DNA of 21,480 bases, taken from CAZOWW01 sp964583765 (GTDB lineage Bacteria; Actinomycetota; Actinomycetes; Actinomycetales; Kineosporiaceae). The DNA lies in contig CAZOWW010000104.1 in the NCBI GenBank assembly GCA_964583765.1, forward strand, positions 1 to 21,480, written 5' to 3'. The notes under the pieces were generated by a model. The model searched no databases. It worked only from the letters and a program-made list of their open reading frames with translations, and was not told where the DNA came from. Below are positions 1 to 7,598 of the stretch, piece after piece (within the stretch, counting starts at the first letter, position 1; every line of letters begins with the position of its first letter). A program made the translations under genes and the position numbers.

Positions 1-254
1 AGTCCGGCCGCGACCACATCCTCTGGCCAGCGCCACAAACCTGACGCACACCCGGCACACGCCCGGCCGACGGTTCGGTCGGTGGTGTCTGATATTCCTG
101 ATGCAAGCGGCGAACCTGGCACGTTCCGACCGCTCCCCAGCCACGTTCATCCACACCCCACACCGGCAACACACTCTCCGATCCCCGTCGGCCACCACCC
201 CGGATCCTCCGGGACTGCGCCGGTCACGGACCACGCTCACCGACCGGAGGCACC
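1..254. other. Upstream non-coding stretch
   Basis: I see no convincing gene here. Open frames in this stretch are rich in Pro, His and Ser and resemble no family. A GGAGG at 246-250 serves as the ribosome binding site of the next gene. The left part may hold the 3' end or promoter of a gene outside the window. Confidence 0.5.
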
Positions 255-1874
255 ATGCCCCTCCCCGAGCACCGTCCGGCGACCGCGGACGCACCGCCGC
301 AGGTCCGGGTGGAGCCCACGCTGTCCGACCTCGGATTCGTCGTTCTCGACGTCGAGACCACCGGACTCTCCCGGCGCCACCACCGCATCCTCGAACTCGC
401 CCTCGTGAGTACCGATCCCTCGGGGCGCACCCAGGAGGAATGGGCCACGCGCTTCGATCCGCAGGGGCCCGTGGGCGCCACGCACATCCATGGGATCACC
501 CGCGAGGACGTCGTCGGAGCGCCCACCTTCTCGATGCTCGTGGACGAGATCACGCGGCGGCTCTCCGGTCGGGCCGTCGTGGCCCACAATGCGGTCTTCG
601 ACCTCGGCTTCCTGCGGGCCGAGTTCGGGCGGGTCGGGCGAGAGCTGCCCTGGATGCCCGCGCTGTGCACCCTCGAGGCCAGCCGGCACTACCTTCCCCG
701 CCTGGCGCAGAGACGGTTGGCGGACTGCTGCGCGACCGCCGGGATCCCGCTCGTGGCCGCCCACTCGGCGCTCGGTGACGCCCGGGCCACGGCCGCCCTG
801 CTCGCACACTTCCTGGCCGGGGGCACCGGCGTCCCACCGCTGCCGGAGCACCTCGAGCTGCCCGCCCGGGCCGCGAGGGCCCCGCAGGCACGGCAGCGTC
901 CGGGGGCGGCATCCGCCGCCTCCGATCGTCGTTCGAGCACGCCGCTGCACCTGCCCGACACGACACCCCGATCTGCCGAACCCGTGACCGGCGAGTCCGC
1001 CCTCGCGAGCCGCCCCCACGACCCGACGCCCCGCTCCACCGAACTCGTGACCCGGTTCCCCGATCTCATGACCCGTGTGCCCGAGTTGCTCCGGGAGGTC
1101 GCACGGCAGGCGATCCTGCCGAGATTCGGGCCGGCGGGAATCGAGGCGCACGAGAAGTCCCCCGGAGAGCTCGTCACGGCCGCGGACCGGGAATCGGAGG
1201 CGATGCTCACCCCGGCCTTGCAGGCGCTCCTGCCCGGCTCGGTGGTCGTCGGTGAGGAGGCGGTGTCCGAGAACGCGGCCGTCCTGGACCTGCTCGACCA
1301 GGACGGCGACGTCTGGCTGCTGGATCCGCTGGACGGGACGGCCAACTTCGTGCTGGGCCAGGGACCGTTCGCGCTCATGGTGGCCCTGCTCCGGCACGGG
1401 GAGGCCGTCTGCTCCTGGCTGCTCGATCCCCTCTCGGACCGGCTCTGCGCGGCCGAGCACGGGGGCGGGGCCTGGCTCGACGAGGTCCGGGTGCGCACTG
1501 CGCCCGACGTGCCACCGCCGGCCTGCCTGGGCGGGTCCGTCCTCCGGGGGTTCCTGCCAGCCGGACTGGCCGACCACGTGGACACCGTCACCGACCGGTT
1601 CGCCCGGGTGGACATCGGCAGCCGCTGCGCCGGCCATTACTACCCCCGCGTGGTCGCGGGCGCGGACGACTTCCTGCTCTTCTGGCGGACCCTGCCGTGG
1701 GACCACATCCCCGGCACGCTCTTCGCCACCGAGGCCGGTGCCGCCGTGCTCCGGCCCGACGGCTCGCCCTACCGAGCGGCGGAGCACCGTCGCCCAGGAC
1801 TGCTCGTGGCACGCAATCCCGGGATCTGGCGCCAGGTGCGGCGAACCCTGCTGCCCGGGCACCTCCCCGTCTGA
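255..1874 (+). CDS. DEDDh 3'-5' exonuclease fused to an inositol-monophosphatase-family phosphatase
   Basis: The single 539-residue frame carries two catalytic domains. Residues 25-190 form a DnaQ/RNase T-like exonuclease with all five DEDDh residues visible: D32 and E34 (LDVETTGL), D116 (AHNAVFDLGFL), H170 and D175 (HSALGDA). A low-complexity Pro/Arg/Ser linker (about 190-270) follows, containing two degenerate PRS-E-VT units. Residues 275-535 form a FIG/IMPase-superfamily phosphatase with GEEA (333-336), DPLDGTANF (357-365) and PWDHIPG (481-487), the usual metal ligands. The ATG at 255 has GGAGG four bases upstream. Each domain is near full length for its family, so this is not a frameshift artefact. 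The substrate is not evident: the exonuclease could act on DNA or RNA, and the phosphatase on inositol phosphate, histidinol phosphate or pAp. Fold assignment is confident; the joint function is unknown. Confidence 0.88.
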   Translation: MPLPEHRPATADAPPQVRVEPTLSDLGFVVLDVETTGLSRRHHRILELALVSTDPSGRTQEEWATRFDPQGPVGATHIHGITREDVVGAPTFSMLVDEITRRLSGRAVVAHNAVFDLGFLRAEFGRVGRELPWMPALCTLEASRHYLPRLAQRRLADCCATAGIPLVAAHSALGDARATAALLAHFLAGGTGVPPLPEHLELPARAARAPQARQRPGAASAASDRRSSTPLHLPDTTPRSAEPVTGESALASRPHDPTPRSTELVTRFPDLMTRVPELLREVARQAILPRFGPAGIEAHEKSPGELVTAADRESEAMLTPALQALLPGSVVVGEEAVSENAAVLDLLDQDGDVWLLDPLDGTANFVLGQGPFALMVALLRHGEAVCSWLLDPLSDRLCAAEHGGGAWLDEVRVRTAPDVPPPACLGGSVLRGFLPAGLADHVDTVTDRFARVDIGSRCAGHYYPRVVAGADDFLLFWRTLPWDHIPGTLFATEAGAAVLRPDGSPYRAAEHRRPGLLVARNPGIWRQVRRTLLPGHLPV

Positions 1875-1941
1875 AGGCCGGTCGCGACCCGAGCCCGACC
1901 GGGCCCGATCAAGGCACTGTCGGAGGCCGGACAGCCGCCGG

Positions 1942-1990
1942 CCGAGGTCGCTCCGGGCGCAGGCCGGGCTCCACCACGGGGTGACCTCGG
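1942..1990 (+). terminator. Hairpin after the exonuclease-phosphatase gene
   Basis: A stem of about 14 bp pairs 1942-1955 with 1977-1990 (outer eight pairs perfect, two G-U pairs inside) around a loop of about 21 nt. It lies 68 bases after the stop codon and before the PadR promoter. There is no T tract, as is common in high-GC actinobacteria. Confidence 0.45.
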
Positions 1991-2033
1991 GCGTCGGGGG
2001 GCGCCGACCTCATCGAGCCGACCCACCACTCGT

Positions 2034-2078
2034 TCATCGACATGTCTATTGACGACATGTCGATGACCGACATATGTT
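2034..2078 (+). promoter_or_regulatory. PadR-type operator overlapping a leaderless promoter
   Basis: TCATCGACATGTC (2034-2046) and its exact reverse complement (2054-2066) form a 13-bp inverted repeat with a 7-nt spacer. Each arm contains the 8-bp palindrome GACATGTC, and a related GACATATGTT follows at 2069-2078. PadR proteins typically bind ATGT...ACAT dyads. A possible -35 TTGACG (2049-2054) and -10 TATGTT (2073-2078), 18 bp apart, lie inside the repeat. The -10 ends six bases before the ATG at 2085, so the message is probably leaderless and autorepressed. Confidence 0.7.
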
Positions 2079-2084
2079 CCCGGC

Positions 2085-2462
2085 ATGGAGTTCCGCACAC
2101 CCAGCTACTTCGCGCTCGCGGCCCTCCTCGACGGCCCGCTGCACGGATACGCCATCGTGCGACGAGCCGAGGAGTTGTCCGGCGGCACCGTGCACCTCTC
2201 CGCGGGGACCCTGCACGCGCTGCTCGACCGCGCGCTCCGCGAGGACCTGGTCATCGCCGGGGAGCCCTACGTGGAGTCCGGTCGACCGCGCCGCGACTAC
2301 ACCCTCACCCCCGCCGGCCGCGACGCCCTGGGCGCCGAGGCTGAGCGCCTCGCGCAGGCCGCGGAGACCGTCACCCGCCGGCTGCGGGACTCCGCCCGGG
2401 GCCAGACCCTTCCTTCCGGCACCGACTCCTCGAACCCCGGAAGGGTGGCACCGGCATGGTGA
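2085..2462 (+). CDS. PadR-family transcriptional regulator
   Basis: This 125-residue protein is a PadR winged-helix repressor of the short (s1) type. The N-terminal half has the family signature: ALLDGPLHGYAIVRRAEELSG (helix and recognition region), then SAGTLHALLDRAL, and the wing RRDYTLTPAGRDAL around residues 68-81. A short C-terminal helical part (about 85-108) would give the dimer interface, and the last 15 residues are low-complexity. No Shine-Dalgarno sequence precedes the ATG, which sits at the expected +1 of the upstream promoter. The 3' end overlaps the next gene (ATG at 2456, TGA at 2460-2462), so the two are translationally coupled. The upstream dyad suggests autoregulation. The ligand is unknown; relatives often respond to phenolic acids or drugs and control exporters. 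Confidence 0.9.
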   Translation: MEFRTPSYFALAALLDGPLHGYAIVRRAEELSGGTVHLSAGTLHALLDRALREDLVIAGEPYVESGRPRRDYTLTPAGRDALGAEAERLAQAAETVTRRLRDSARGQTLPSGTDSSNPGRVAPAW

Positions 2463-3367
2463 TCGCGGAGCGCCTCGCCCGCCTCGCCGTCCGCGCGTTC
2501 CCGCAGACGGAACGCGCCGAGCATGGCGACGAACTGGTCGGCACCGCCTGCGAGCTGGGCGCGGATTCCCGGACGCGCCTGGTCCACGAGCTTCTGTACC
2601 TCGTGGCCGCCGGGCTCGGCGCGCGCAGCCGTCAGGTGGCGGACCTGACCACCGGCAGCATCGTCCACGACGGCCTGCGCCTGGGCATTCAGTGGATCGT
2701 GACACTGAGCATCGGCACGCAGATCCGGGCCCTGATCTATCGGCCCGGAAGGTTCGCGGTCCAGGGGAACATCAGCATGCTCACCCTGGCCTGTCTCGCC
2801 TCCGTGCTGGTCCTGCTCCTGTGGCGGCTCGACCGAGCGGCCGGCGCCCTCGGCCTGATCTGGATCTGCCACCTGAGCTTCACGCGCCTCTGGACGGGGA
2901 TGACCATGGTCGCAGTCCTGTACCTCTACGGCGCGTTCCTGGTCGGATTCCTGGCACTGCTCCGCCGCCCCCGCGCACGGGGCTTCCGGCGCTCCCGCCT
3001 GTTCTGGCTCCTCGTGCCCGCCCTGATGTGCGCCTCCCTGTGCCTTCCCGTCGAGGGGGGTGGCACGGTGGCGGACCTGTACTGGTGGTACCTCGTCCCG
3101 CTGGCCCTGGTCCTGACCGTCGTGGTCGCACTCCCGTTCGCGCCACGCGTGGTCGTCGCCGTCGGGCTGCTCCTGGGCACCTGGTGGCTGCCGTTCCGGC
3201 CACTGCTCGTGGAGCAGTTCCTGCAGCACCTGCCCCTGCCCCAGCTTCCGCTCGGGCCGCTCGGCGTCGTGGTGTTGTTCCTCGCCCCACCCGTCCTGCT
3301 CGTGCTGCTCGCCGCCCGGCGGCTCCGCCGCGTCCAGACCCGGCCGGACCACCTCTCCCGGATCTGA
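2456..3367 (+). CDS. PadR-linked polytopic membrane protein, unknown function
   Basis: The first 60 residues are soluble and contain the pattern ERLARLAVRAFP...HGDEL, as in the short permease-prefix-like regions often encoded just after PadR genes. The remaining part has about seven hydrophobic segments (near residues 103-125, 128-150, 155-172, 180-200, 207-230, 232-248 and 265-290). I see no ATPase partner, catalytic motif or recognised transporter signature. The start overlaps the PadR stop by seven bases, so this gene is the likely direct target of the PadR repressor. It could be a stress or drug-response membrane protein; that is inference from context only. A hairpin 21 bases after the stop suggests the operon ends here. 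Confidence 0.8.
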   Translation: MVIAERLARLAVRAFPQTERAEHGDELVGTACELGADSRTRLVHELLYLVAAGLGARSRQVADLTTGSIVHDGLRLGIQWIVTLSIGTQIRALIYRPGRFAVQGNISMLTLACLASVLVLLLWRLDRAAGALGLIWICHLSFTRLWTGMTMVAVLYLYGAFLVGFLALLRRPRARGFRRSRLFWLLVPALMCASLCLPVEGGGTVADLYWWYLVPLALVLTVVVALPFAPRVVVAVGLLLGTWWLPFRPLLVEQFLQHLPLPQLPLGPLGVVVLFLAPPVLLVLLAARRLRRVQTRPDHLSRI

Positions 3368-3387
3368 ACGCAGCGACCCGGCCGGAT

Positions 3388-3426
3388 CGAGCCCGGCGAC
3401 CTCCACGGGGGAGGCCACCGGGCTCG
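3388..3426 (+). terminator. Terminator-like hairpin after the PadR operon
   Basis: A 9-bp outer stem (3388-3396 with 3418-3426, CGAGCCCGG and its complement) encloses a 5-bp inner stem (CCTCC 3400-3404 with GGAGG 3410-3414). It starts 21 bases after the stop of the membrane-protein gene and has no T run. Confidence 0.6.
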
Positions 3427-3689
3427 CCCGCATCTGGCGACCGCCCGACCGAACACCGCCGCCGCATACGCCACCGACACCCCGCGACCGGATCGGGGCA
3501 ACGACCCCGGCGGACGACCGGGTGCCGGACGGTGCAGACGAACGGGTGCCGGGCGGGGTGGACGGGCACAACCGGACGAGTAAGGATCTTCCGGACAGAG
3601 GCTCGCATACCGCCACGTCCTGGGTGAGAGCGGGTCTGCGGGGGGCGGTGCCCACACGCCGGGGCACCGCGACGACCGAGAGGACCACC
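3427..3689. other. Intergenic stretch before the alcohol dehydrogenase
   Basis: With the hairpin to its left, this makes a gap of about 320 bases between the membrane-protein gene and the dehydrogenase. The reading frame of the dehydrogenase stays open back to 3522, but that N-terminal extension is not family-like and contains no dehydrogenase sequence. The stretch presumably holds the dehydrogenase promoter, which I cannot place. No other gene is visible. Confidence 0.5.
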
Positions 3690-4727
3690 GTGCGAACGAC
3701 CTTGATCTACGGAGCCGGCGACGTCCACGTCGAGGAGGTACCCGATCCCGTCCTGCGCGAGCCCACGGATGCCGTCGTCCGGGTGCTCCGCGCCTGTATC
3801 TGCGGCAGCGACCTGTGGCCCTACGGCTTGCTGCCCTCCTCCGACGTGGGCCAACCGATCGGACACGAGTTCCTGGGCGTCATCGAGGACCTGGGGACCG
3901 AGGTGACCGGCCTCCGACGCGGTGACATCGTCATCGCGCCCTTCATGTGGTCCGACAACACCTGCGACTTCTGCCGGGAGGGGCTCCAGAACTGCTGCCG
4001 TCACGGCGGGATGTGGGGGTTCAACGGCGCGGCCGGTGGCCAGAGCGAGGCGGTCCGGGTGCCGTACGCCCAGGGAACCCTGGTGCGCGTGCTGGGGGAC
4101 GTCGATGAGGCGCTGCTGCCCTCGCTCCTCACCCTCTCGGACGTGTTCCCCACGGGCCACTACTGCGCACTGCGGGGCGGGGCCGGTCCCCGCACCACGG
4201 TCACGGTGATCGGGGACGGCGCGGTGGGACTGTGCGCCGTGCTCGCGGCCCGACGACTCGGTGCGGAGCGGATCGTGCTCATGGGCCGGCACGCGGACCG
4301 CACCGACCTCGGCCGCTTCTTCGGGGCCACGGACGTCGTGCCCGAGCGGGGCGCCGAGGGCGTGGCACGGGTCCGCGAACTGACGGGCGGCGACGGCCCG
4401 CACACGGTGCTGGACTGCGTGGGCACCCTCGCGGCCCTGGAGACGGCGCTGGCGGTCGTCCGGTCCGGCGGCGTGGTCAGCCGGGTCGGCGTACCGCAGT
4501 ACACCGAGGGCCCGGTCGGGTACGGCGGCATGTTCTTCCGCAACGTCACCCTCACCGGGGGTGTGGCCCCGGCCCGCGCCTTCATCGAGGAGTTGCTGCC
4601 CGAGGTGCTCGACGGGCGCGTCGAGCCGGGGCGGGTGTTCGACCGCACCGTCGACATGTCCGGCATCCCTGCCGGATACCGGGCGATGGCCGACCGTGAA
4701 GCCCTCAAGGTCATGATCCAGCCCTGA
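3690..4727 (+). CDS. Zinc-dependent alcohol dehydrogenase (medium-chain)
   Basis: This is a complete 345-residue medium-chain dehydrogenase/reductase, probably NAD(P)-linked and cytoplasmic. The catalytic zinc site is visible as CICGSD (about residues 31-36) and GHEFLG (about 57-62). The structural zinc lobe reads DNTCDFC-x7-C, with Asp in place of the first Cys, a variant I associate with an actinobacterial subgroup. The Rossmann motif is VIGDGAVGLCAV, near residue 171. I chose GTG 3690 because GAGAGGA lies five bases upstream and the protein then begins MRTTLIYGAGDVHVEEVPDP, the usual family start. The alcohol or aldehyde substrate cannot be deduced. The gene converges with an MDR gene across a shared terminator. 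Confidence 0.9.
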   Translation: MRTTLIYGAGDVHVEEVPDPVLREPTDAVVRVLRACICGSDLWPYGLLPSSDVGQPIGHEFLGVIEDLGTEVTGLRRGDIVIAPFMWSDNTCDFCREGLQNCCRHGGMWGFNGAAGGQSEAVRVPYAQGTLVRVLGDVDEALLPSLLTLSDVFPTGHYCALRGGAGPRTTVTVIGDGAVGLCAVLAARRLGAERIVLMGRHADRTDLGRFFGATDVVPERGAEGVARVRELTGGDGPHTVLDCVGTLAALETALAVVRSGGVVSRVGVPQYTEGPVGYGGMFFRNVTLTGGVAPARAFIEELLPEVLDGRVEPGRVFDRTVDMSGIPAGYRAMADREALKVMIQP

Positions 4728-4770
4728 GCACCGTCCGACCAGGGCGTGGGGTGCCGCCCTCACCGGGGCC

Positions 4771-4800
4771 GCTCCGCCGGGCGTGACCGCCCGGCGGAGC
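4771..4800. terminator. Bidirectional terminator between convergent genes
   Basis: A perfect 13-bp stem (4771-4783 with 4788-4800, GCTCCGCCGGGCG and its complement) closes a TGAC loop. It lies 43 bases after the dehydrogenase stop and 70 bases past the end of the opposing MDR gene, so it can serve both strands. Confidence 0.8.
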
Positions 4801-4870
4801 ACAGCCGTTCCAGAGCTCTCGACCGCCACAGAGCTCGGCCGCCGTACAGCTCAGCCGCTACCGGGGTCGG

Positions 4871-5812
4871 CTACTCGGCCGCGTCGTCCCCGGAGCCCAG
4901 GGGCTCGACGTCCAGCACGGCCTTGCCGGCGACCCGCCGCCCGAAGAGAGCGTCAATAGCCTCGTCGGCCTGCGTCCACGACCCGCGCCATCCGATCTCG
5001 ACGCTCAGCCGCCCCTCGCCGAGCAGGGTGAGGAGGGTGGACAGGTCGGCGTTGAGACCGGCGCCCATCATGAACGAGGTGAGGGTCTTGGCGGGACCCA
5101 CCGTCGCGTACATCTCGAACACCGCGGGCTCTCGCGAGGTCCAGCCGATGCTCTGCAGGTTGCCCCCGACCGCCAGGCGCTCGTAGGCGGCGACCAGCAT
5201 CGGGCCCCCCACGCTGTCGAGCACCACGTCGACGGGTTCCTTCACCGTGTCGAGCCCGACCACGACCTCGTGAGCGCCGAGTTCGGCCAGTCCGGCCCCT
5301 CGCTTCTCCGATCCGACACAGGCGATCACGTGCGCGCCGCCGAGAGCCGCCAACTGCACCGCGAACCGTCCGACCCCGCCCGAGGCACCGGTGATCAGCA
5401 CCCTCCGCCCCAGCAACGGGCCGCCCGCCCGCAACGCCCGCAACGCGCTGACCCCGGCCACCGGCAGTGCGGCGGCATCGGCGAGATCGATCCCGTCGGG
5501 GACGACCGCCACGTCCGCCGTGTCCACCGCCCGCAACTGGGCCCAGGCGCCGCCGTCCCACCCGAAGGTGACCACCCGTGCGCCGACCTGGGGGCCCGAA
5601 CCGTCCTCGGCCGCCGCACGCACGATGCCGGCGGCGTCCCAACCGAGCACCTGTCCGTTCTCCGCACCCTGCCGGGCATGGTTCAGTTCGCCCCAGTTCA
5701 GGGACGTGTGGGTCACCTCCACAAGGATCTGATTCGGTTTGGCCACCGGCCGTGGTGCGCGAGCCAGCCGCAACGCGGACGGAGTTGTCTTGTCCACCAC
5801 AAGTGCATACAT
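4871..5812 (-). CDS. Zinc-free MDR / quinone oxidoreductase-like NADP-dependent oxidoreductase
   Basis: This 313-residue protein is a medium-chain reductase without zinc ligands. The GroES-like half contains LVEVTHTSLNWGEL and VLGWDAAGIV. The Rossmann half contains VLITGASGGVGRFAVQLA (about residues 136-153), the typical quinone-oxidoreductase nucleotide-binding motif, and later VDVVLDSVGG. The role is probably NADPH-dependent reduction of a quinone or enone; the substrate is unknown. The ATG at 5812 has no Shine-Dalgarno, but TAGCAT (plus-strand 5819-5824) lies six bases upstream, so leaderless translation is plausible. The gene points at the zinc dehydrogenase and shares its terminator. Confidence 0.88.
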   Translation of the reverse strand: MYALVVDKTTPSALRLARAPRPVAKPNQILVEVTHTSLNWGELNHARQGAENGQVLGWDAAGIVRAAAEDGSGPQVGARVVTFGWDGGAWAQLRAVDTADVAVVPDGIDLADAAALPVAGVSALRALRAGGPLLGRRVLITGASGGVGRFAVQLAALGGAHVIACVGSEKRGAGLAELGAHEVVVGLDTVKEPVDVVLDSVGGPMLVAAYERLAVGGNLQSIGWTSREPAVFEMYATVGPAKTLTSFMMGAGLNADLSTLLTLLGEGRLSVEIGWRGSWTQADEAIDALFGRRVAGKAVLDVEPLGSGDDAAE

Positions 5813-6028
5813 GTCCGCATGCTAAGCGGCGACGGATTCCTCGCCCCGGGCACCACACCGATCACGTTCCGCCCAGGGATCAATCACGGACTGCGACTGG
5901 AGCCGATCACCGATCCCTGGACGGGCCGATCGCCGGTGTGCAGCACCCCGGGTACCAGCTCGATCACCGGCTCGCGGGCTGGCCGAGCTCCCGTCCCGAG
6001 GGACCGGCCGCACGTCACGCGCCCGCGG
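5813..6028. other. Intergenic: MDR promoter and 3' side of the TPR gene
   Basis: This 216-base gap contains the putative -10 TAGCAT of the leftward MDR gene and the downstream flank of the TPR gene. I see no strong terminator stem and no further gene. Confidence 0.4.
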
Positions 6029-7303
6029 TTAGCGGAGCCGCCGGACGAGCTCACCGACCGGGACCGCGGCCGCGATCAGGAACACCCCGGCGATGGGGCC
6101 GTCGGCCGGGGCTGCGTCCGGGGCGAACGCAACCCCCGCGACCAGAAGGCCCAGGGCCAGAAGCGCGCCGGCGAGGATGGTCAGGACCGGGGTACTGATC
6201 CGCCGGAGTGCCGGTGAGCGTGGCGATCCCTTCCACCCGGCACCGGCACCGGCACCGGCACCGAACCGGATCATGAGCCACCCGGTGAAGGGCGCGAGCG
6301 GCACGACGGTGAGGATCCCGGTGCGCACGGCGGGAGGACTGAACACGGCGACGACGATCAGGACGACGGTGACGAGACCGAGCGCAACCGGGATCCCCAA
6401 CGCGGTGGTGAGAACCCGGCGGGCGAGGTGTCGACGCAGCGCGGGGGTGAGGGCGCGCAGGTAACGGCCCGCCCAGAACACCGGCACGGCCAGCAGGGCC
6501 AGGATGGCCAGCCGCTGTACGGGGGATGCGCCCCGCTGGAGGATCTGGCGAACGCCGACCATGAGCCACATCAGCAGGAGTACTGCCCGGAGCGCCGCCC
6601 CCCGGAAGGCCGTTCCCAGGTTCTCCCGCGCATCCTCGGCGCGGGGGTTCGTGCGCAGGACTTCGGCGAGTCCCCTCGCGCTCCCGGCCAGCTTCCCCGG
6701 AGCCACTACCGGAGACGGGGAGAACACGGGAAGCATCGCCAGCTGTTCCCGCGCGGGGGTGAACTGGGGATCGAGGGCCAGGGCCCGGCGGAAGGCGTCC
6801 TCGGCCGTCTGCCGGTCACCCGCGCGGAGCGCCGCCCGGCCGACCGTGAAGTGGGTCCGCGGCTCCCCCGGCGCAAGGGTCACCGCCGTGAGGGCCGCCT
6901 CCCGGGCGCTCGGGCTCGCGGGCCAGTGGGTGCTCAGGGCGGTGGACAGGTGGACATGTGTGCGCCAGTCCTGCGGTGCGAGGGTCAGGGCCTGTCGTGC
7001 GAGGTCGACGGCCTCGGCGGGACGTCCCAGACGGAGGAGCGCGATGCTCGCCAGGCGGTACCCGTACTCCTCGCGAGGATCGGCCCGGATCGCCTGCAGG
7101 GCAATCCCGAGCGCCTGCTCCGGGTCGGCGTCCAGCAGGGCACGGGCGAGGAGGCAGCAGGCGTAGGGATGCTCGGGCCAGGTCGCGAGCACACGTCGCA
7201 GGATCAGCTGGGCGTCCGGGGACCGGTTCAGGTCGAGCAACGCCTCCGCGCGCTCCACCAGCCTGTTCGGGTCCTCCTCACGGACTGAGCGCTCACCGGT
7301 CAC
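6029..7303 (-). CDS. TPR-repeat membrane protein
   Basis: From GTG 7303 the protein has 424 residues. The N-terminal half (about residues 12-195) is a series of tetratricopeptide repeats, recognisable from units such as RPAEAVDLARQALTLAPQD and RQTAEDAFRRALALDPQF, and usually acts as a protein-binding scaffold. The C-terminal half has about six hydrophobic segments, so the TPR part is probably anchored on the cytoplasmic side. A glycine-alanine run (GAGAGAGAGW) near residue 345 is encoded by a short CCGGCA tandem repeat at about 6240-6263. The start is uncertain: no good ribosome binding site precedes the GTG, and the frame stays open to 7510, but that extension is Arg/Ser/Gly-rich and not TPR-like. 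The partner protein is unknown. Confidence 0.78.
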   Translation of the reverse strand: MTGERSVREEDPNRLVERAEALLDLNRSPDAQLILRRVLATWPEHPYACCLLARALLDADPEQALGIALQAIRADPREEYGYRLASIALLRLGRPAEAVDLARQALTLAPQDWRTHVHLSTALSTHWPASPSAREAALTAVTLAPGEPRTHFTVGRAALRAGDRQTAEDAFRRALALDPQFTPAREQLAMLPVFSPSPVVAPGKLAGSARGLAEVLRTNPRAEDARENLGTAFRGAALRAVLLLMWLMVGVRQILQRGASPVQRLAILALLAVPVFWAGRYLRALTPALRRHLARRVLTTALGIPVALGLVTVVLIVVAVFSPPAVRTGILTVVPLAPFTGWLMIRFGAGAGAGAGWKGSPRSPALRRISTPVLTILAGALLALGLLVAGVAFAPDAAPADGPIAGVFLIAAAVPVGELVRRLR

Positions 7304-7598
7304 GAGACTGTTGTCGCCAGGGCGACCCGCTCCCCTGAGCGATGATCGGGGATTCGGACCACCGGACCGAGCCGAGCGTGGGCGAGCCGCTCGTGGTTCA
7401 CCCCCGCGCGCTCTTTCGGTCAGCGCACTGGTGCGGGAAGATCCAGCTCCGGAGCCGTCCCCACGACACCGCCGTCCCGTCCGCGCACTCCAGCCGTCCC
7501 GTCCCGGCATTCCTGAGTTCTGCGTCCGTGCAGTTCAGGAGTGGTGCGGCGTCCCACCGTCCCGGATCTTTCCGCGAACCTGACCAACCGAGGACGCC
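7304..7598. other. Divergent promoter region (TPR / VanW)
   Basis: This 295-base region separates the starts of two divergent genes. GAGGA at 7590-7594 is the ribosome binding site of the VanW gene. I could not place promoters with confidence and see no further coding sequence. Confidence 0.4.

Noticed and set aside
237..1862. Minus-strand open frame of 541 codons opposite the exonuclease-phosphatase gene
   Set aside because: The plus strand carries all catalytic motifs of two enzyme families. The minus frame is a compositional shadow.
2880..4829. Minus-strand open frame of 649 codons across the membrane protein and alcohol dehydrogenase
   Set aside because: It spans two recognised plus-strand genes and their spacer, and its translation is Gly/Arg-rich without domain features.
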